From Balaenoptera acutorostrata (lineage: Eukaryota > Chordata > Mammalia > Artiodactyla > Balaenopteridae), in the NCBI RefSeq assembly GCF_949987535.1, contig NC_080081.1, positions 63,385,603-63,449,602 on the forward strand: 64,000 nucleotides of DNA. Reading direction: 5' to 3'. Below, one piece after another: positions 1 to 12,607 of this stretch (within the stretch, counting starts at the first letter, position 1; each line of letters starts with the position of its first letter). Position numbers and translations under genes: made by a program. A model generated the notes under the pieces. The model ran no database searches. It was not told the DNA's origin and saw only the letters and a program-made list of their open reading frames with translations.

Positions 1-410
1 GGGAATTACCAAACTTTATCTAATTCACAAGTGATTTCTCAAAATAGGTTTTTCAGGATAAAAGCTGAGAAAAATCCACATAGTTTATTCTTTTGTGTGC
101 TCAGGTTATAAATATGACTTATTTATGAAATGTTGATAGGTAGTATTCTAGAGTATTGGTGTGGCAATTCCTAAAGTATTTAAAGAAGACAGTTTTTAAA
201 ATAATGACAATAATAAGTGATGTAACATAACATTGTTAATGCAAGTTGTTAGGGTCTCTAAAAAGTATGCATACCAACAAATCAAATATATGTCAAGTAT
301 TAATTGACTTGTCAAGTTCTCTTCCAACCTCTCTTTCTGTGTCGTGTATACTAGAACTCTTCCTTATCTACCTTAATTTGGTCTTCTGTCCTTCCATTCT
401 ATTCTTCTTT
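1..410. other. Unique AT-rich sequence
   Basis: I see no gene or recognisable repeat here. The open frames are short and AT-rich, with no features of a conserved protein. Confidence 0.5.
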
Positions 411-411
411 T

Positions 412-610
412 TAAAAAATAACTTTATTGAGATATAATTCACATGCCATAAAAGTCACCCATATAAGTATACAATTCAGTGGTTTCCATGCCATTATTAT
501 TACACAGAAAAAAAGTATACTGTTTGTTTCCTTTATTGCACTTATCAAAATTTGTAATTACCTATTTACTTCTTTATTTGCTGTTTTATGCAACATGATC
601 CCAATTTTGT
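412..610 (-). mobile_element. Old L1 3' end fragment
   Basis: The stretch beginning 'aactttattgagatataatt' and continuing through 'caattcagtgg' resembles the reverse complement of the 3' end of old mammalian L1M elements. It is short and diverged, so the subfamily cannot be named by eye. Confidence 0.6.
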
Positions 611-1083
611 GAGAAAAAATAATGTGTGCTTCAGAAAGGCAAAAACCAAAAGAAATACAGGGTTGTGATATGTTTTACTTTTCTTCCTTGAATTTTTTGT
701 GTTTCCTCAAGTTTCTACAATGAGCATGAATTTTTTTTATTATCATTAAATGGAGGTCACTTTAAAAATAGCCTTCAGTGCAACAATATGGTGAATCTTA
801 GCATTGTAATGTTTAGCTAAAAAAAAGTTCCAAAAGAGAACAAACATGATGTATTTATAATAGTATCCAAAATAACCAAAATAAAAATATAATTTTTGTG
901 AAGAGTATAAAGCAATAAAACTATATAAAACAAAAGCAAGGGGGTGGTAAATATGGGGCTTGGAATGATAGCTATTTCTGGTGGGTGAAGTCAGTGGGAT
1001 GGAATGGGGAACCTGTATAGTTAGAGAGAGGCTATGGTTAAGAATCTAGCTTTTGTTTGTTTCATGGGCACTTATTATTAAAA
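611..1083. other. Unique sequence
   Basis: Nothing recognisable. A-rich patches near 820-900 are low complexity. Confidence 0.4.
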
Positions 1084-1140
1084 TGAAGAAAGAGAGAGAG
1101 AGAGAATGGATGGATGGAGAGATAAATAGATAGATAGATG
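1084..1140. repeat. Simple repeats: GA, GGAT and GATA tracts
   Basis: A run of GA dinucleotides is followed by 'ggatggatgg' and then 'gatagatagatg'. It is a compound microsatellite that is likely to vary in length. Confidence 0.85.
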
Positions 1141-2154
1141 CAGGCCATATTTAAAAAACAGTTTTCAGTCTCCTTATTCAAGCTGCTTATCCTGCAGATT
1201 ATAGCACTTTGCTAGTGGATCCTGTCACTAGAAAGTGCTGGGGTAGCCAGGGCCAGAATTGCAGGCCCAGTACCACCCAACCATGTCTCTGTGTCCTCCT
1301 TCCTCTGAGAAGAGCCAGAACAGGAGTAAGAGTGGAAGCAGGGCACAGCTGACACTCAGCTGGGACACACCTGTCTGGTAGGCCAGCCTGTGTCTGTGCT
1401 GTTAATTGTGTGCCTGTTCTGATTGATTGGACCCTGTTCTGGTTGTTCAGCATTTTCAACATTTTGCCTGGTGTGGGAAAAGCTACCTAAGCTCATTCAT
1501 TGACAGGCTGATCAACCACATTCCTATGCAGCAGCACAACCGCAATCAACTTGTACTAGGGCTGATAATTGCAAAGAGGGGGAGGAAAGGAGATAATTGT
1601 AGGTTCAAAGAGATAATACCTTTTATTGTGGTCAGTTAGATCTGTACGTAAAGAGAAGAATTTTAAGTCAGAAAGTGGCTCCACATTTCATGGTGCCCCC
1701 AATGTCTGCTCTGCTCTGTTTTCTCAGTATTTCCCAATGCGAGATGTGTCACCACCTCTTGTCTCTGCTCCTCATTTTAGACACATACTTTAGGTGAAAA
1801 AGATTTCTGAAGAGAGGAAGGAGAAAGATGACAAAACGCCCTTTGGTAAATCCTTCCAAATATAGAACCAGGAGTCTGGAGTGGCCCTCAGAGAGATCCC
1901 CACTCAGCTTCCTCACTGCACAGACGTAAGGCACAGACCCTGAGGGCCTCAGAGCTCTGCCAGTATTGGCAGGTCACCACCAGGACCCAGGTCCCCCACC
2001 TCGCATCCCAATGTGCTTTTCACTATACCACATAGTTTATAGCATGTTTGCATGTACAGAAATATGGTTTACAGCCACTTCAGAACAATGTCCTGCCATG
2101 CAGCCAGCCACACCGGGACCCAGTCTCACCTGCCAACAGGCTGGCAGCCACCAC
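1141..2154. other. Unique sequence, no gene recognised
   Basis: Moderate GC content with short open frames on both strands (for example minus strand 1199-1462, 87 codons). None has a signal peptide, a domain motif or convincing splice context. The last part may grow into the 5' UTR of the L1 that follows. Confidence 0.4.
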
Positions 2155-5100
2155 ATGTAGCAGGGCCTGGCAGCTAATTGGCCGAGAGTCAGCCCCACCT
2201 ACCAACATGCCCACAATAGTCAGCCCCACCACAACAGAGGGGCCCATGCAGCCCACTCCTAGAGAATATAGCTCTGTTGACCAGGGGAGAGTGTGCTGCT
2301 AGGTCCCAGAGGACATCTTCTACATAAGGCCACTTCTCCAAGATGAGAAATGTAACTGACCTATCTAATACGTACCTACCTAATACAAAGAAATAAACAG
2401 AATTGGGCAAAATTAGGAGAAAAGATAATGTTCCAAATGAAGGCAGAGGATAAAGTCCCAGAGGAAGAACCAAGTGAAGTGGAAATAAGCAATCTATCCA
2501 ATAAAGAAGTCAAGGTAGTGGTTATAAAGATGCTCAATGTACTTGGGAAAAGAATGGATGAACACAGTAAGAAGTTTTATAAAGAGTTAGAAAATATAAG
2601 GAAGGGCCAAACAAAGCTCAAGAATACAATAACTGAAATAAATAAGATACTAGAAAGAATCAGCAGTAGATTAGATGATTAGATTAGATGTTACAGAGGA
2701 ATGGATCAGCAAACCAGAAGACAGAGTAGTGGAAATCATTGAAGCTGAACAGAAAAAAGAAAAATAATTTAAAAAAATGAGGATAGTTTAAGAGACCTCA
2801 TCAACATCAGGTGTACTAACATTTGCATTATAGGGGTCCCAGAAGGAGAAGAGAAAGAGAAAGGGGCAGAAAACTTATTTGAAGAAATAGTAGCTGAAAA
2901 CTTCTCTGACCTGGGAAAGAACACACATATCCAGGTCCAGGAAGCACAGAGAGTCCCAAACAAGATAAACCTGAAGAGGATCACACCAAGACACATAATC
3001 ATTAAAATGACAAAAATTAAAGATAAAGAGAGAACCTTAAAAGCAGCAAGAGAAAAGCAACTAATTACATACAAGGAACTCCCATAAGACTATCAGGTGA
3101 CTTTTCACCAGAAACCTTATGGGCCAGAAAGTTTAAAGTGATGAAAAGGAAAAACCTACAACCAAGAATACTCTACCAGGCAAGGCTATCATTCATATTT
3201 GAAGGAGAGATAAAGAGTTTTACAGACAAGCAAAAGCTAAAAAAGTTCAGCACACTAAACATGCTTTACAAGAAATGTTAAAGGGACTTCTTTAAGTAAA
3301 AGAGACCATAACTAGAAAAATGAAAAGCACAAAAGGAAAAATCTCATTGGTAAAGGCAAACATACAGTAAAGGTAGTAGATCACTCACTTATAAAGCTAG
3401 TAGAAGGGTTAAAAGGCAGAAGTAGTAAAATCATCACTATCTATAATAAGTAGTTAAGGGATACATAGAACAAAAATATGTAAAATATGATGTTAAACAT
3501 AGTAAACATGGAGGGAGGGAGTAAAAATGCAGGATTATTAAAATGCATTCAGACTTAAGAGATTATCAATTTAAAATAATTATGTATGTACGTGTGTTGC
3601 TATATATGAACCTCATAACCACAAACCAAAAATCTAAAATATATACATACAGAAAAAAGAGAAAGGAATCCAAGCCACATTAAAGATAGTCATCAAAAGA
3701 AGAGAGCAAAAAAAGAAGAAACAAAAAAGAACTGCAAAAACAACAAAATGGCAAAAAGTACATACCTATAGATAATTACTTTAAATGTAAATGGACTAAA
3801 TGTTCACATCAAAAGACATAGAGTGGCTGAATGAATAAAAAACAGGACCCATGTATGTGCTACCTACAGGAGACTCACTTCAGATCTAAAGATAAACACA
3901 GACTGAAAGTGAGGGGATGAAAAAAGATATGAAAATGGAAACAAAAAGAAATCTAGGATAGCAATACTTATATCAGACAAAATAGACCTGAAAACAAAGA
4001 CTGTAACAAGAGACAAAGAAGGATATTACATAATGATAAAGGGATCAATCCAACAATAAGATATAAAAATTGTAAATATATATTCACCCAGCAAAGGAGC
4101 ACCTACATACATAAAGTAAATATTAAGGGAGAAATTTATAGTAACACAATAAAAGTAGGAGACATTAACACAGCACTTACATCAATGAACAGGACAGACA
4201 GACAGAAAATCAGTAAGGAAACACTGGCCTTGTATGACACACTAGACCCCATTAACTTCATAGATGTATAAGCATCCAAAAGCAGCAGAATACAGTTTCT
4301 TTTCAAGTGCACATGGACCATTCTCCAGGATAGATCACATGCTAGGCCACAAAACAAGTTTCAATAAATTTAAGATTGAAATCATGTCAAGTATCTCTTC
4401 AACCACAATAGTATGAGACTAGAAATCAACTACAAGAAAAAAACTGCAAAAAATACCACCATATGGGGGCTAAACAATATGCTACTAAACAACCAAAAGT
4501 CACTGAAGAAATCAAAGAAGAAATAAAAAAATACCTGGAGATAAATGAAAACGATAACACAACAATCCAAAATCTAACTGCAGCAAAGCAGTTCTAAGAG
4601 GGAAGTTTACAGTGATACAAACCTACCTCAGGAAACAATAAAAATCTCAAATCAACAATCCAGCCTTTCACCTCAAGGAACTAGAAAAGGAACAAACAAA
4701 ACCCAAAGTTAGTGGAAGGAGAGAAATCATAAAGATCAAAGCAGAAATAAATGAAATAGAGACTAAAGCTAGAAAAGATCAATGAAACTAAGAGCTGGTT
4801 CTTTGAGAAGAAAAACAAAATTGATAAACCTTTATCCAAACTCATCAAGAAAAAAAGAGGGAGGGCTGAAATAAAATAAAAAGTGAAAGAGGAGAAGTTA
4901 ATACTAACACCACAGAAATACAAAGGATCATAAGAGATTACTATGAACAATTATACACCAATAAAATGAACAACCTAGAAGAAATGGATAAATGCCTAGA
5001 AATGTACAGTCTCCCATGACTAAATCAGGAAGAAATAGAAAATATGAACAGACTAATTACTAGTAATGAAATTGAATCACTAATAAAAAAATTCCTAGGA

Positions 5101-5750
5101 AACAAAAGCCAGGACCAGGTGACTTCACAAGTGAATTGTACCAGACGTTGAAAGACTTAACACTTATTCTTTTCAAACTCTTCTAAAAAATTGAAGAAGG
5201 AACACTTCTGAACTCATTCTGTGAGCCCAGAATTCCCCTGATCCCAAAACCAGACAAAGATACCTCCCCCCCCACCACAAACACACACTGAAATATTATT
5301 TAGCCATAAAAAAGAATGAAAGCTTGACATTAGTGACATGTATGGACCTAGAGGGTATTATGCTAAGGTGAAATATGTCAGAGAAAGACAAATACCCTAT
5401 GATATCTACTGTATGGAATCTAAAAAACAAAACAAATGAACAAAGATAACAAAACAGAAACAGACTCATTGATACAGAGAACAAACTGGTGGTTGCCAGA
5501 GGGAGGGGGGATCAGTGAAATAGGTAAGAAAGATTAAGACAAATTTCCAGTTACAAAATAAAGTTACAGGGATGTCATGTACTGTATAGGAAATATAGTC
5601 AATACTATTGTAATAACCTTGCATGGTGACGGATGGTAGCTTGATTTATCCTAGTGATCATTTTGTAATGTGTAAAAATATCGAATCACTAGGTTGTACA
5701 CCTGAAACTAATATAATATTGTAAGTCAATTATACTTCAATAAAAAAGGA
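2155..5750 (+). mobile_element. Old plus-strand L1, both ORFs decayed, ORF2 internally deleted
   Basis: The order is 5' UTR-like sequence, ORF1, ORF2 endonuclease, start of the reverse transcriptase and then the 3' UTR. ORF1 remains are visible from 2428 (84 codons, lysine- and glutamate-rich, including IKMLNVLGKRMDEHSKKF). ORF2 begins near 3780 with the codons for 'LNVNGLN'. Near 5255-5285 the sequence jumps from the 'IPKPDKDT' region of the reverse transcriptase to the extreme C-terminal 'YYLAIKKNE'-like region, so about half of ORF2 is gone. A C-rich filler lies at the join. The 3' UTR ends in a polyadenylation-like 'caataaaaaagg'. Many stops and frameshifts show that it is a fossil. Confidence 0.85.
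2428..3290 (+). pseudogene. L1 ORF1 (RNA-binding protein) relic
   Basis: The intact L1 ORF1 protein is a trimeric RNA chaperone that packages L1 RNA in the cytoplasm. Here only the first 84 codons (2428-2682) stay open. They include the acidic 'EVEISNLSNKE' stretch and part of the coiled coil. Downstream, fragments matching the RNA-recognition and C-terminal domains ('GVPEGEEKEK', 'KDKERTLKAAREK') occur in shifted frames, ending near 'FTDKQKLKKF'. It cannot make a functional protein. The assignment rests on residue patterns known for the family. Confidence 0.75.
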
Positions 5751-5756
5751 AAAAAA

Positions 5757-6100
5757 CCGAAGTACTGACACATGCTACAACATGGATGAACCTTGAAAAC
5801 ATTGTGCTAAGTGAAAGAAGCCAGACACAAAAGACTACATATTGTATGGTTCCATTTGTATGAAATACCCAGAATTTACAAATCTATAAAGACAGAAAGT
5901 AAATTACTGGTTGCTTATGCCTGGGGAGGGGATGGGAGAATAAGAAGGTGATAGTTAAAGGGTGATGAAAATATTCTAAAATTGATTGTGGTGAGGTTAC
6001 AAAACCCTGTGAATATGCTTAAAAATCATTGAATTGTGCACTTTAAATGGTTGAATTGAATGGTATGTGAATTATATCTCAATAAAGCTGCTACCAAGAC

Positions 6101-6101
<1 letters not shown>
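5757..6101 (+). mobile_element. Second old L1 3' end
   Basis: The sequence from 'acatgctacaacatggatga' to 'ctcaataaagctgctacc' has the layout of an L1MB/L1MC-type 3' end: the last ORF2 codons, a 3' UTR and an AATAAA signal near the end. It lies directly downstream of another L1 3' end, so two insertions are joined tail to head. Confidence 0.75.

Positions 6102-6152
<51 letters not shown>
6102..6152. repeat. (CA)n microsatellite
   Basis: About 25 uninterrupted CA units follow the L1 3' end, probably grown from its A-rich tail. Confidence 0.97.
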
Positions 6153-6153
<1 letters not shown>

Positions 6154-7334
6154 CAATAGGACTGCACTAGACCTGATTTGCTCTTGGGGTAGTGGTGGTG
6201 TCTTTTACTCTGATTCCTGGGAATCATTGTGTCTCTTCCCTGCTTAGTATGTGAACCATTCTAATAAAAGTTTTTGACCTGTGGTGTTTACAGATGGCGT
6301 TAGTTCTTTGGTTTAATTTTCCAAGATAATGTTTACATCTTCAAAGGGATTTTTGAGAGTTTTATTCCAAAGGGGAACGTGATATGGGAATTTCAGGCTG
6401 TTCAGGAGAATGGAAGAAGTAGTTTGTGGAAAAGGGATTTTCAAGCCACAAAAGTCATTCTTGGCTTCTACTTTGCAGAAAGCATTCTCGGGGTAGGGCT
6501 GCTGATGGTACATCCTCTTGCAAAAGGTGGTCTTTATTATTCAGAACACAGGAATTCCCCTTACTCTACAAGTCTGTGTTCCTTGATGACCATAAATTTA
6601 GGTTAATGAAATCTTTTTGTGCATTTTCAGAAACCTCCAAAGTCTGGATTATGTTAGGGTGTCAGCTTTTTTACATGCTGAAGCTGAGTTGGGATTGAGC
6701 GATGGCCCTGAAACAATATCTTAATCTCTGTTAGCACCAGGCTGTCAGTCTTCAGATCCACTGTTCACAGCCACATGGATCACTGAGAAGGTTCACATCT
6801 TATTATGGTTTGGTGGCTCTGTCTGGGCATCCACTGAGTTCTACCCACTGGTTCTTGCAGTGTGTCTGAGGTGTGCTCCCATAAGGGACCCTGGACTTGC
6901 AGAAATTATTTTTGCAGCCAGAGAATTTATAATTTGCTACATATGGCGAGTCATTTTTAGCAGCTTTCCTTCTTTCTTTTGCATTTTCCCACACCCACTC
7001 CCACTTACTGTTGGCTGCCCTCCCAGTACCTTCTCACCACTAGGGACTTACATTAATAGGCAGATTTCTGTAGGCTCTGCAAGAGCCACAATTGTATTAT
7101 TTGCCTCTTGTTTTCTTCTAATTATCATTTTTCACATTACTGTTCCTTTATGCTTATAGATTACACATTAAATAAGAGTCAAGGATACAGTCATTGGGCC
7201 AGGAAGAGGAATCTACATGTCTTGACTGCTATAGGATGGGCAGGGGACAGAGCGGCATGGTAGTGGTGAAGGCTGCAGTCTTTGGCTTCTACAGAGAGGC
7301 AGTGTGGAATGGAGGGCTGGGGTCAGAGGCTGAG
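6153..7334. other. Unique sequence
   Basis: No recognisable repeat or exon. Overlapping short open frames (6379-6698 plus, 6860-7159 plus) compete on both strands and look like chance. Confidence 0.45.
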
Positions 7335-7565
7335 TGATAGAGATGAAAGAGCATGGTGTTTTGGAGTTGCACAGACCTTAACTGGAATGCTAACTCATCC
7401 ACTGATTGACTGTGTGATTTGGGGCAAGTTACCTGAAGTCTTCAGCTTCAGTTACCTTTGCCTTGTCTTGTCAGATGAACTTGCAAGGTTGTTATGATAA
7501 TCAATCAAACAAGGTGATGAATATGAATATACTTAGTGGCACATATAAAGCACTTCATAAATATT
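7335..7565 (+). mobile_element. MIR SINE
   Basis: The order of motifs fits MIR: 'gagttgcacagacctt', 'tgtgtgatttggggcaagtt', 'gttgttatgataatcaatca', and a 3' end 'aaagcacttcataaatatta'. MIRs are ancient tRNA-derived SINEs shared by all mammals. The tRNA-like 5' part is worn. Confidence 0.8.
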
Positions 7566-9863
7566 ATTTTCCCTTTCCTTTCATTAAGAGAGAATGAAAA
7601 GAAAAAAAGCCAAAGACATGAAAATCCCCATGTTCTATTAATAACAATCCCCATTTTTCTTTTCCGTAATATTTTCATAATGCTTTAAACCATGTGGGTA
7701 ATTGTTTCAACATTTAATTTTTCCACTGAATTATTTAACTGCATTTATGACAAGCACGTATTTATTTTGAGTATGTCAGTGGAACCATTAATTTTTTATA
7801 ATGGATTTACAACATGCCCAGATATTTTTTCACTATTATCTTTGTGGTGATAGAAAACTATGCAGCCTCCCATAGATTTATCTTGCTTCAATCACACTTT
7901 AATCAAAATGAATTCCTGAAAAGTCTAGATAAGGGTCTCCCAAGAGCAAAGGAGTAAGAAGATTTTCTCCAAAAACTGTATTTAAGCCTGATAGTTTATC
8001 AGTCCGGATGACTCCCACTTTTGTCCTCAAGTTTTAGCAGAGGAAGCTTGGTGGGCATTTTATCTCGGGAGGGGGCATAGTGATGGAAGAGAAGTAATGA
8101 GATTAGAAATTTCTTTTTCTAAAGAAAATGGTTATTTTGCACATCTGGAGAGTGATCCAGTCGTTTGTTTGGTTCCCAGATGCTTCTGCAGCCCACACTT
8201 CTGTAAAGATTCTCTGCCTGGCATGTCTTCATTGCCTTCAAAGGGATTTCTTTTTGAGCAAGGTAATAAAGTTCACTTCCACAGCCTTCCCTGATTGATG
8301 CCTCCAGACTGGACCGCCAGTCCTGATGGGCAGATGAGTACTGAATTCCCCATTTAGCACTCTCAGGCTTTAAACATTCAAAATGACAGTACATAAAACA
8401 CATGCCTTTCATCACGTTTATTTTCCCATCAGCTCGTGGCTTGAGAGTTTAGGTTAACCTTTCAGTTGTAACCAGGGTTTGAAATGAACAATGAAAGCTT
8501 TCTAACAGTTCTTTCTTGAAATTTGTTCCTTATTAAATTTTTAAAAATTTCCTTTATTTATTGGCAGGGGGTGGGAGGCACTGAGGTGTGAGGCTTGGTC
8601 ATGAGGCTTAGTGGCAAAAGAGGATTGTAAGCATAGGTAGTTGCAGATTAAAAATACGTTAGCAATTAGTGTTTTCCACCTAATGGTTTAAAACTGAAAA
8701 AAAAAAATCTCCAGCTGCTAAAGGTATTACAAAATAAGGACAGGCTGAACAATCTTGCATTAAAAAAAAAAATCTCATTCTGGGAAAAGCTTTTCCCTTC
8801 TCATTCTTAGCCATAATTAAGACGAGGCAATAACTATTTAAATTTGTGTGCACAATGATACAAATTTCTCCATGAAAAATTTACAAAAGCTGCTAAATAC
8901 ACACATGGAGAATGTATTATTTACTAATCCTAACCTCAGCTATCAAACACACAATTTAGATCTACCTATTACATAAATCAAACATTCCCCAGAAGGAACA
9001 CTGACAGCTATGTTTAGAGCTTGAAATGGGCCTGTTTATTTTAGGATGAGATAAAGATTGACATTAAAAGGTTATTAACCAACATTTATTGCCCTTTCTA
9101 TGGACTTTACCTAAGAATGGTTTGATACTTAAAATCTGAGGAGGTAATTTGAATGGTGCTAGCTTTTTTTGATAGTTATTAATGCTTTGTCACAAACGTT
9201 TCATTTCTTTAAATATATGATTTCAAATGGTTTATCATATTTTTTAATCTAACTGTATGTCTTAGGTACAAAATGTTTATTTTATGAGAGTGTAACTTCA
9301 TGAAAATCAAGGATAAATGTGGTTTTATTTATAAAAATTTGCTTTTCCCCCAATAGATTTGAGTTCTACTTCTGCATATTTTATTCACTCCCAACTAGGG
9401 TGGGGAATGGGGAAAGAAAAACTGGCCTTCTGGGTTCTTGAAGATGAAAGCTGCCACTTGTGAGGTTTTTCTCCCCACTCAAGCTAGGAGGGACTTTACC
9501 AGCAAAGGCCCAGGACACCACTGACAGCATAGAATACCCTTCTGTGGTTCTTCCACGAGACTACAGCTGGAAGCAGCCCCAAGGGCACACTAACCCTGTC
9601 CACTCAGTGTGTCCTGGTCAGACACCTGGCTTTTTCAAGCCTCCAGAGTAAACTCCCAGGAGATTCACAGTGAAACCACAGGCTGGGAGTAAGACCACAG
9701 CCTACATGCAAAATGGTCTTCTCAGATCATGTATGTACACAAATCTGAAAGCTTAGGGAAAGAACAAAATAAAAGGCAAGCATGCAGGTAGTTTTCATCA
9801 AGCTAAAGCTTCTAGATGTATTACAAGTCAGCCTGAGCTATCAAAGTGATTGGGCCACTAAAA
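7566..9863. other. Unique AT-rich sequence
   Basis: No exon or repeat identified. The open frames on opposite strands at 8097-8415 overlap each other, and that at 9460-9651 is short. None has a recognisable domain. Confidence 0.45.
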
Positions 9864-9873
9864 CAATTTATAT
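9864..9873. repeat. Target-site duplication, left copy (CAATTTATAT)
   Basis: The same ten bases recur at 15621-15630, immediately outside the 5' end of the L1. This pair defines the insertion boundaries. Confidence 0.75.
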
Positions 9874-10268
9874 ATATACATATAATTAATTATTTATTAA
9901 AAATATTTTTAAACATCTTTATTGGAGTATAATTGCTTTACAATGGTGTGTTAGTTTCTGCTTTATAACAAATTGAATCAGCTATACATATACATATACC
10001 CCCATATCTCCTCCCTCTTGTGTCTCCCTCCCACCCTCCCTATCCCACCCCTCTGGGTGGTCACAAAGCACTGAGCTGATCTCCCTATGCTATGCGGCTG
10101 CTTCCCACTAGCTATCTATTTTACATTTGGTAGTATATATAACGCCATGCCACACTCTCACTTCGTCCCAGCTTACCCTTCCCCATCCCTGTGTCCTCAA
10201 CTCCATTCTCTAAGTCTGCGTCTTTATTCCTGTCCTGCCCCTAGGTTCTTCATAACCATTTTTTTTTT

Positions 10269-11690
10269 TTAGATTCCATATATATGTGTTAGCATATGGT
10301 ATTTGTTTTTCTCTTTCTGACTTACTTCACTCTGTATGACAGACTCTAGGTCCATCCACCTCACTACAAATAACTCAATTTTGTTTCTTTTTATGGCTGA
10401 GTAATATTGCATTGTATATATGTGCCACATCTTCTTTATCCATTCATCTGTCGATGGACACTTAGGTTGCTTCCATGTCCTGGCTATTGTAAATAGAGCT
10501 GCAGTGAACATTGTGGTACATGACTCTTTTTGAACTATGGTTTTCTCAGGGTATATGCCCAGAAGTGGGATTGCTGGGTCGTATGGTAGTTCTATTTTTA
10601 TTTTTTTAAGGAACTTCCATACTGTTCTCCATAGTGGCTGTATCAATTTACATTCCCAGCAGCAGTGCAAGAGGGTTCCCTTTTCTCCACACCCACTCCA
10701 GCATTTATTGTTTGCAGACTTTTTGATGATGGCCATTCTGACTGGTGTGAGGGGATACCTCACTGTAGTTTTGATTTGCATTTCTCTAATGATTAGTGGT
10801 GTTGAGCATTCTTTCATTTGTTTGTTGGCAATCTATATATCTTCTTTGGAGAAATGTTTATTTAGGTCTTCTGCACATTTTTGGATTGGGTTGTTTGTTT
10901 TTTGATATTGAGCTGCATGAGCTGCTTGTAAATTTTGGAGATTAATCCTTTGTCAGTTGCTTAATTTGCAAATATTTTCTCCCATTCTGAGGGTTGTCTT
11001 TTCATCTTGATTATGGTTTCCTTTGCTGTGCAAAAACTTCTAAGTTTCATTAGGTCCCATTTGTTTATTTTTGTTTTTATTTCCATTTCTCTAGGAGGTG
11101 GTCAAAAAGGAACTTGTTGTGATTTATGTCATAGACTGTTCTGCCTCTGTTTTCCTCTAAGAGTTTTATAGTGTCTGGCCTTACATTTAGGTCTTTAATC
11201 CATTTTGAGTTTATTTATGTGTATGGTGTTAGGGAGTGTTCTAATTTCATTCTTTTACATGTAGCTGTCCAGTTTTCCCAGCACCACTTATTGAAGAGGC
11301 TGTCTTTTCTCCATTGTATATTCTTGCCTCCTTTATCAAAGTATAAGGTGACCATATGTGCGTGGGTTCATCTCTGGGCTTTCTATCCTGTTCCATTTAT
11401 CTATATTTCGGTTTTTGTGCCAGTACCATATTGTCTTGATTACTGTAGCTTTGTAGTATAGTCTGAAGTCAGAGAGTCTGATTCCTCCAGCTCCGTTTTT
11501 CTTTCTCAAGATTTCTTTGGCTATTTGGGGTCTTTTGTGTTTCCATACAAACTGTGAAATTGTTTTTTCTAGTTCTGTGAAAAATGCCATTGGTAGTTTG
11601 ATAGGGATTGCATTGAATCTGTAGATTGCTTTGGGTAGTAGAGTCATTTTCACAATGTTGATTCTTGCAATCCAAGAATAATTAATTGTA
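10269..11690 (-). pseudogene. L1 ORF2 C-terminal part
   Basis: ORF2 protein is the L1 endonuclease and reverse transcriptase. This segment holds only the part after the polymerase core. The frame at 10269-10817 (182 codons) is open and includes the cysteine-rich C-terminal motif ([19 protein letters not shown]) and 'GIYPEKT'. A second open piece at 11336-11653 carries '[18 protein letters not shown]'. Frame changes between them break the gene. Upstream, the sequence jumps directly to the endonuclease region, so the catalytic FADD box is absent. Confidence 0.9.
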
Positions 11691-12607
11691 ATTGATATCT
11701 AGTCTCATAACATTGTTGTCGGAAAAGATATTTGATACAATTTCAAAATCTTAAATTTACCAAGGCTTGATTTGTGACCCAAGATATGATCTATCCTGGA
11801 AAATATTCCATGAGCTCTTGAGAAGAAAGTGTATTCTGTTTTTTTTTGGATGGAATGTCCTATAAATATCAATTAAGTCCATCTTGTTTAATGTATTATT
11901 TATTTATTTATTTATTTTTTTTGTGGTTAGCTGATTTATTTTTTTTCACACACACACACTGTATTTTATTTTACAAGAGATAAATAGACTGACACCAAAC
12001 ATTGTACATGGATGCCCACAACAAAAGCAACAATGATTGCAATTACCAAACATGAAACACACTCATACTCTGTCATAATATTGACATTCAGTCCAGTAAT
12101 GTATTATTTAAAGCTCGTGTTTCCTTATTTATTTTCATTTTGGATGATCTGTCTATTGGTGAAAGTGGGGTGTTAAAGTCCCCTAATATGACTGTGTTAC
12201 TGTCGATTTCCCCTTTTATGGCTGTTAGCATTTGCCTTTTGTATTGAGGTGCTCCTATATTGGGTGCATAAATATTTACAATTGTTATACTTCTTCTTGG
12301 ATTGATCCCTTGATCATTATGTAGGGTCCTTGTTTGTCTCTTGTAATAGTCTTTATTTTAAAGTCTATTTTGTCTGATATGAGAATTGCTACTCCAGCTT
12401 TCTTTTCATTTCCATTTGCATGGAATATCTTTTTGCATCCCCTCACTTTCAGTCTGTATGTGTCCCTAGGTCTTAAGTGGGTCTCTTGTGAACAGCATAT
12501 ATATGGGTCTTGTTTTTGTATCCATTCAGCCAGTCTATGTCTTTTGGTTTGAGCATTTAATCCATTTACATTTAAGCTAATTATCAATATGTATGTTCCT
12601 ATTACCA
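11690..12607 (-). pseudogene. L1 ORF2 endonuclease part
   Basis: This is the apurinic-type endonuclease domain that nicks target DNA. It opens with 'SLNVNGLNAQ', where the Asn belongs to the active site, followed by 'CSQETH' with the catalytic Glu. The frame stays open to 12285. Beyond it the codons for 'GDFNTPL' are visible near 12160-12180, so the Asn of that motif is kept, unlike in the copy near 52300. The domain is interrupted by the insert at 11903-12096 and is cut off where the polymerase should begin. Confidence 0.85.
11889..12110 (-). mobile_element. Short non-L1 retrocopy with target-site duplication
   Basis: The insert occupies 11903-12096 and is flanked by identical 14-bp copies of 'TAATGTATTATTTA' (11889-11902 and 12097-12110). 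On the minus strand it ends in an AATAAA-type signal, a GT run and an A-rich tail. These are signs of L1-mediated insertion of a cellular transcript, most likely the end of an mRNA 3' UTR. I do not recognise the source gene. Confidence 0.8.
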
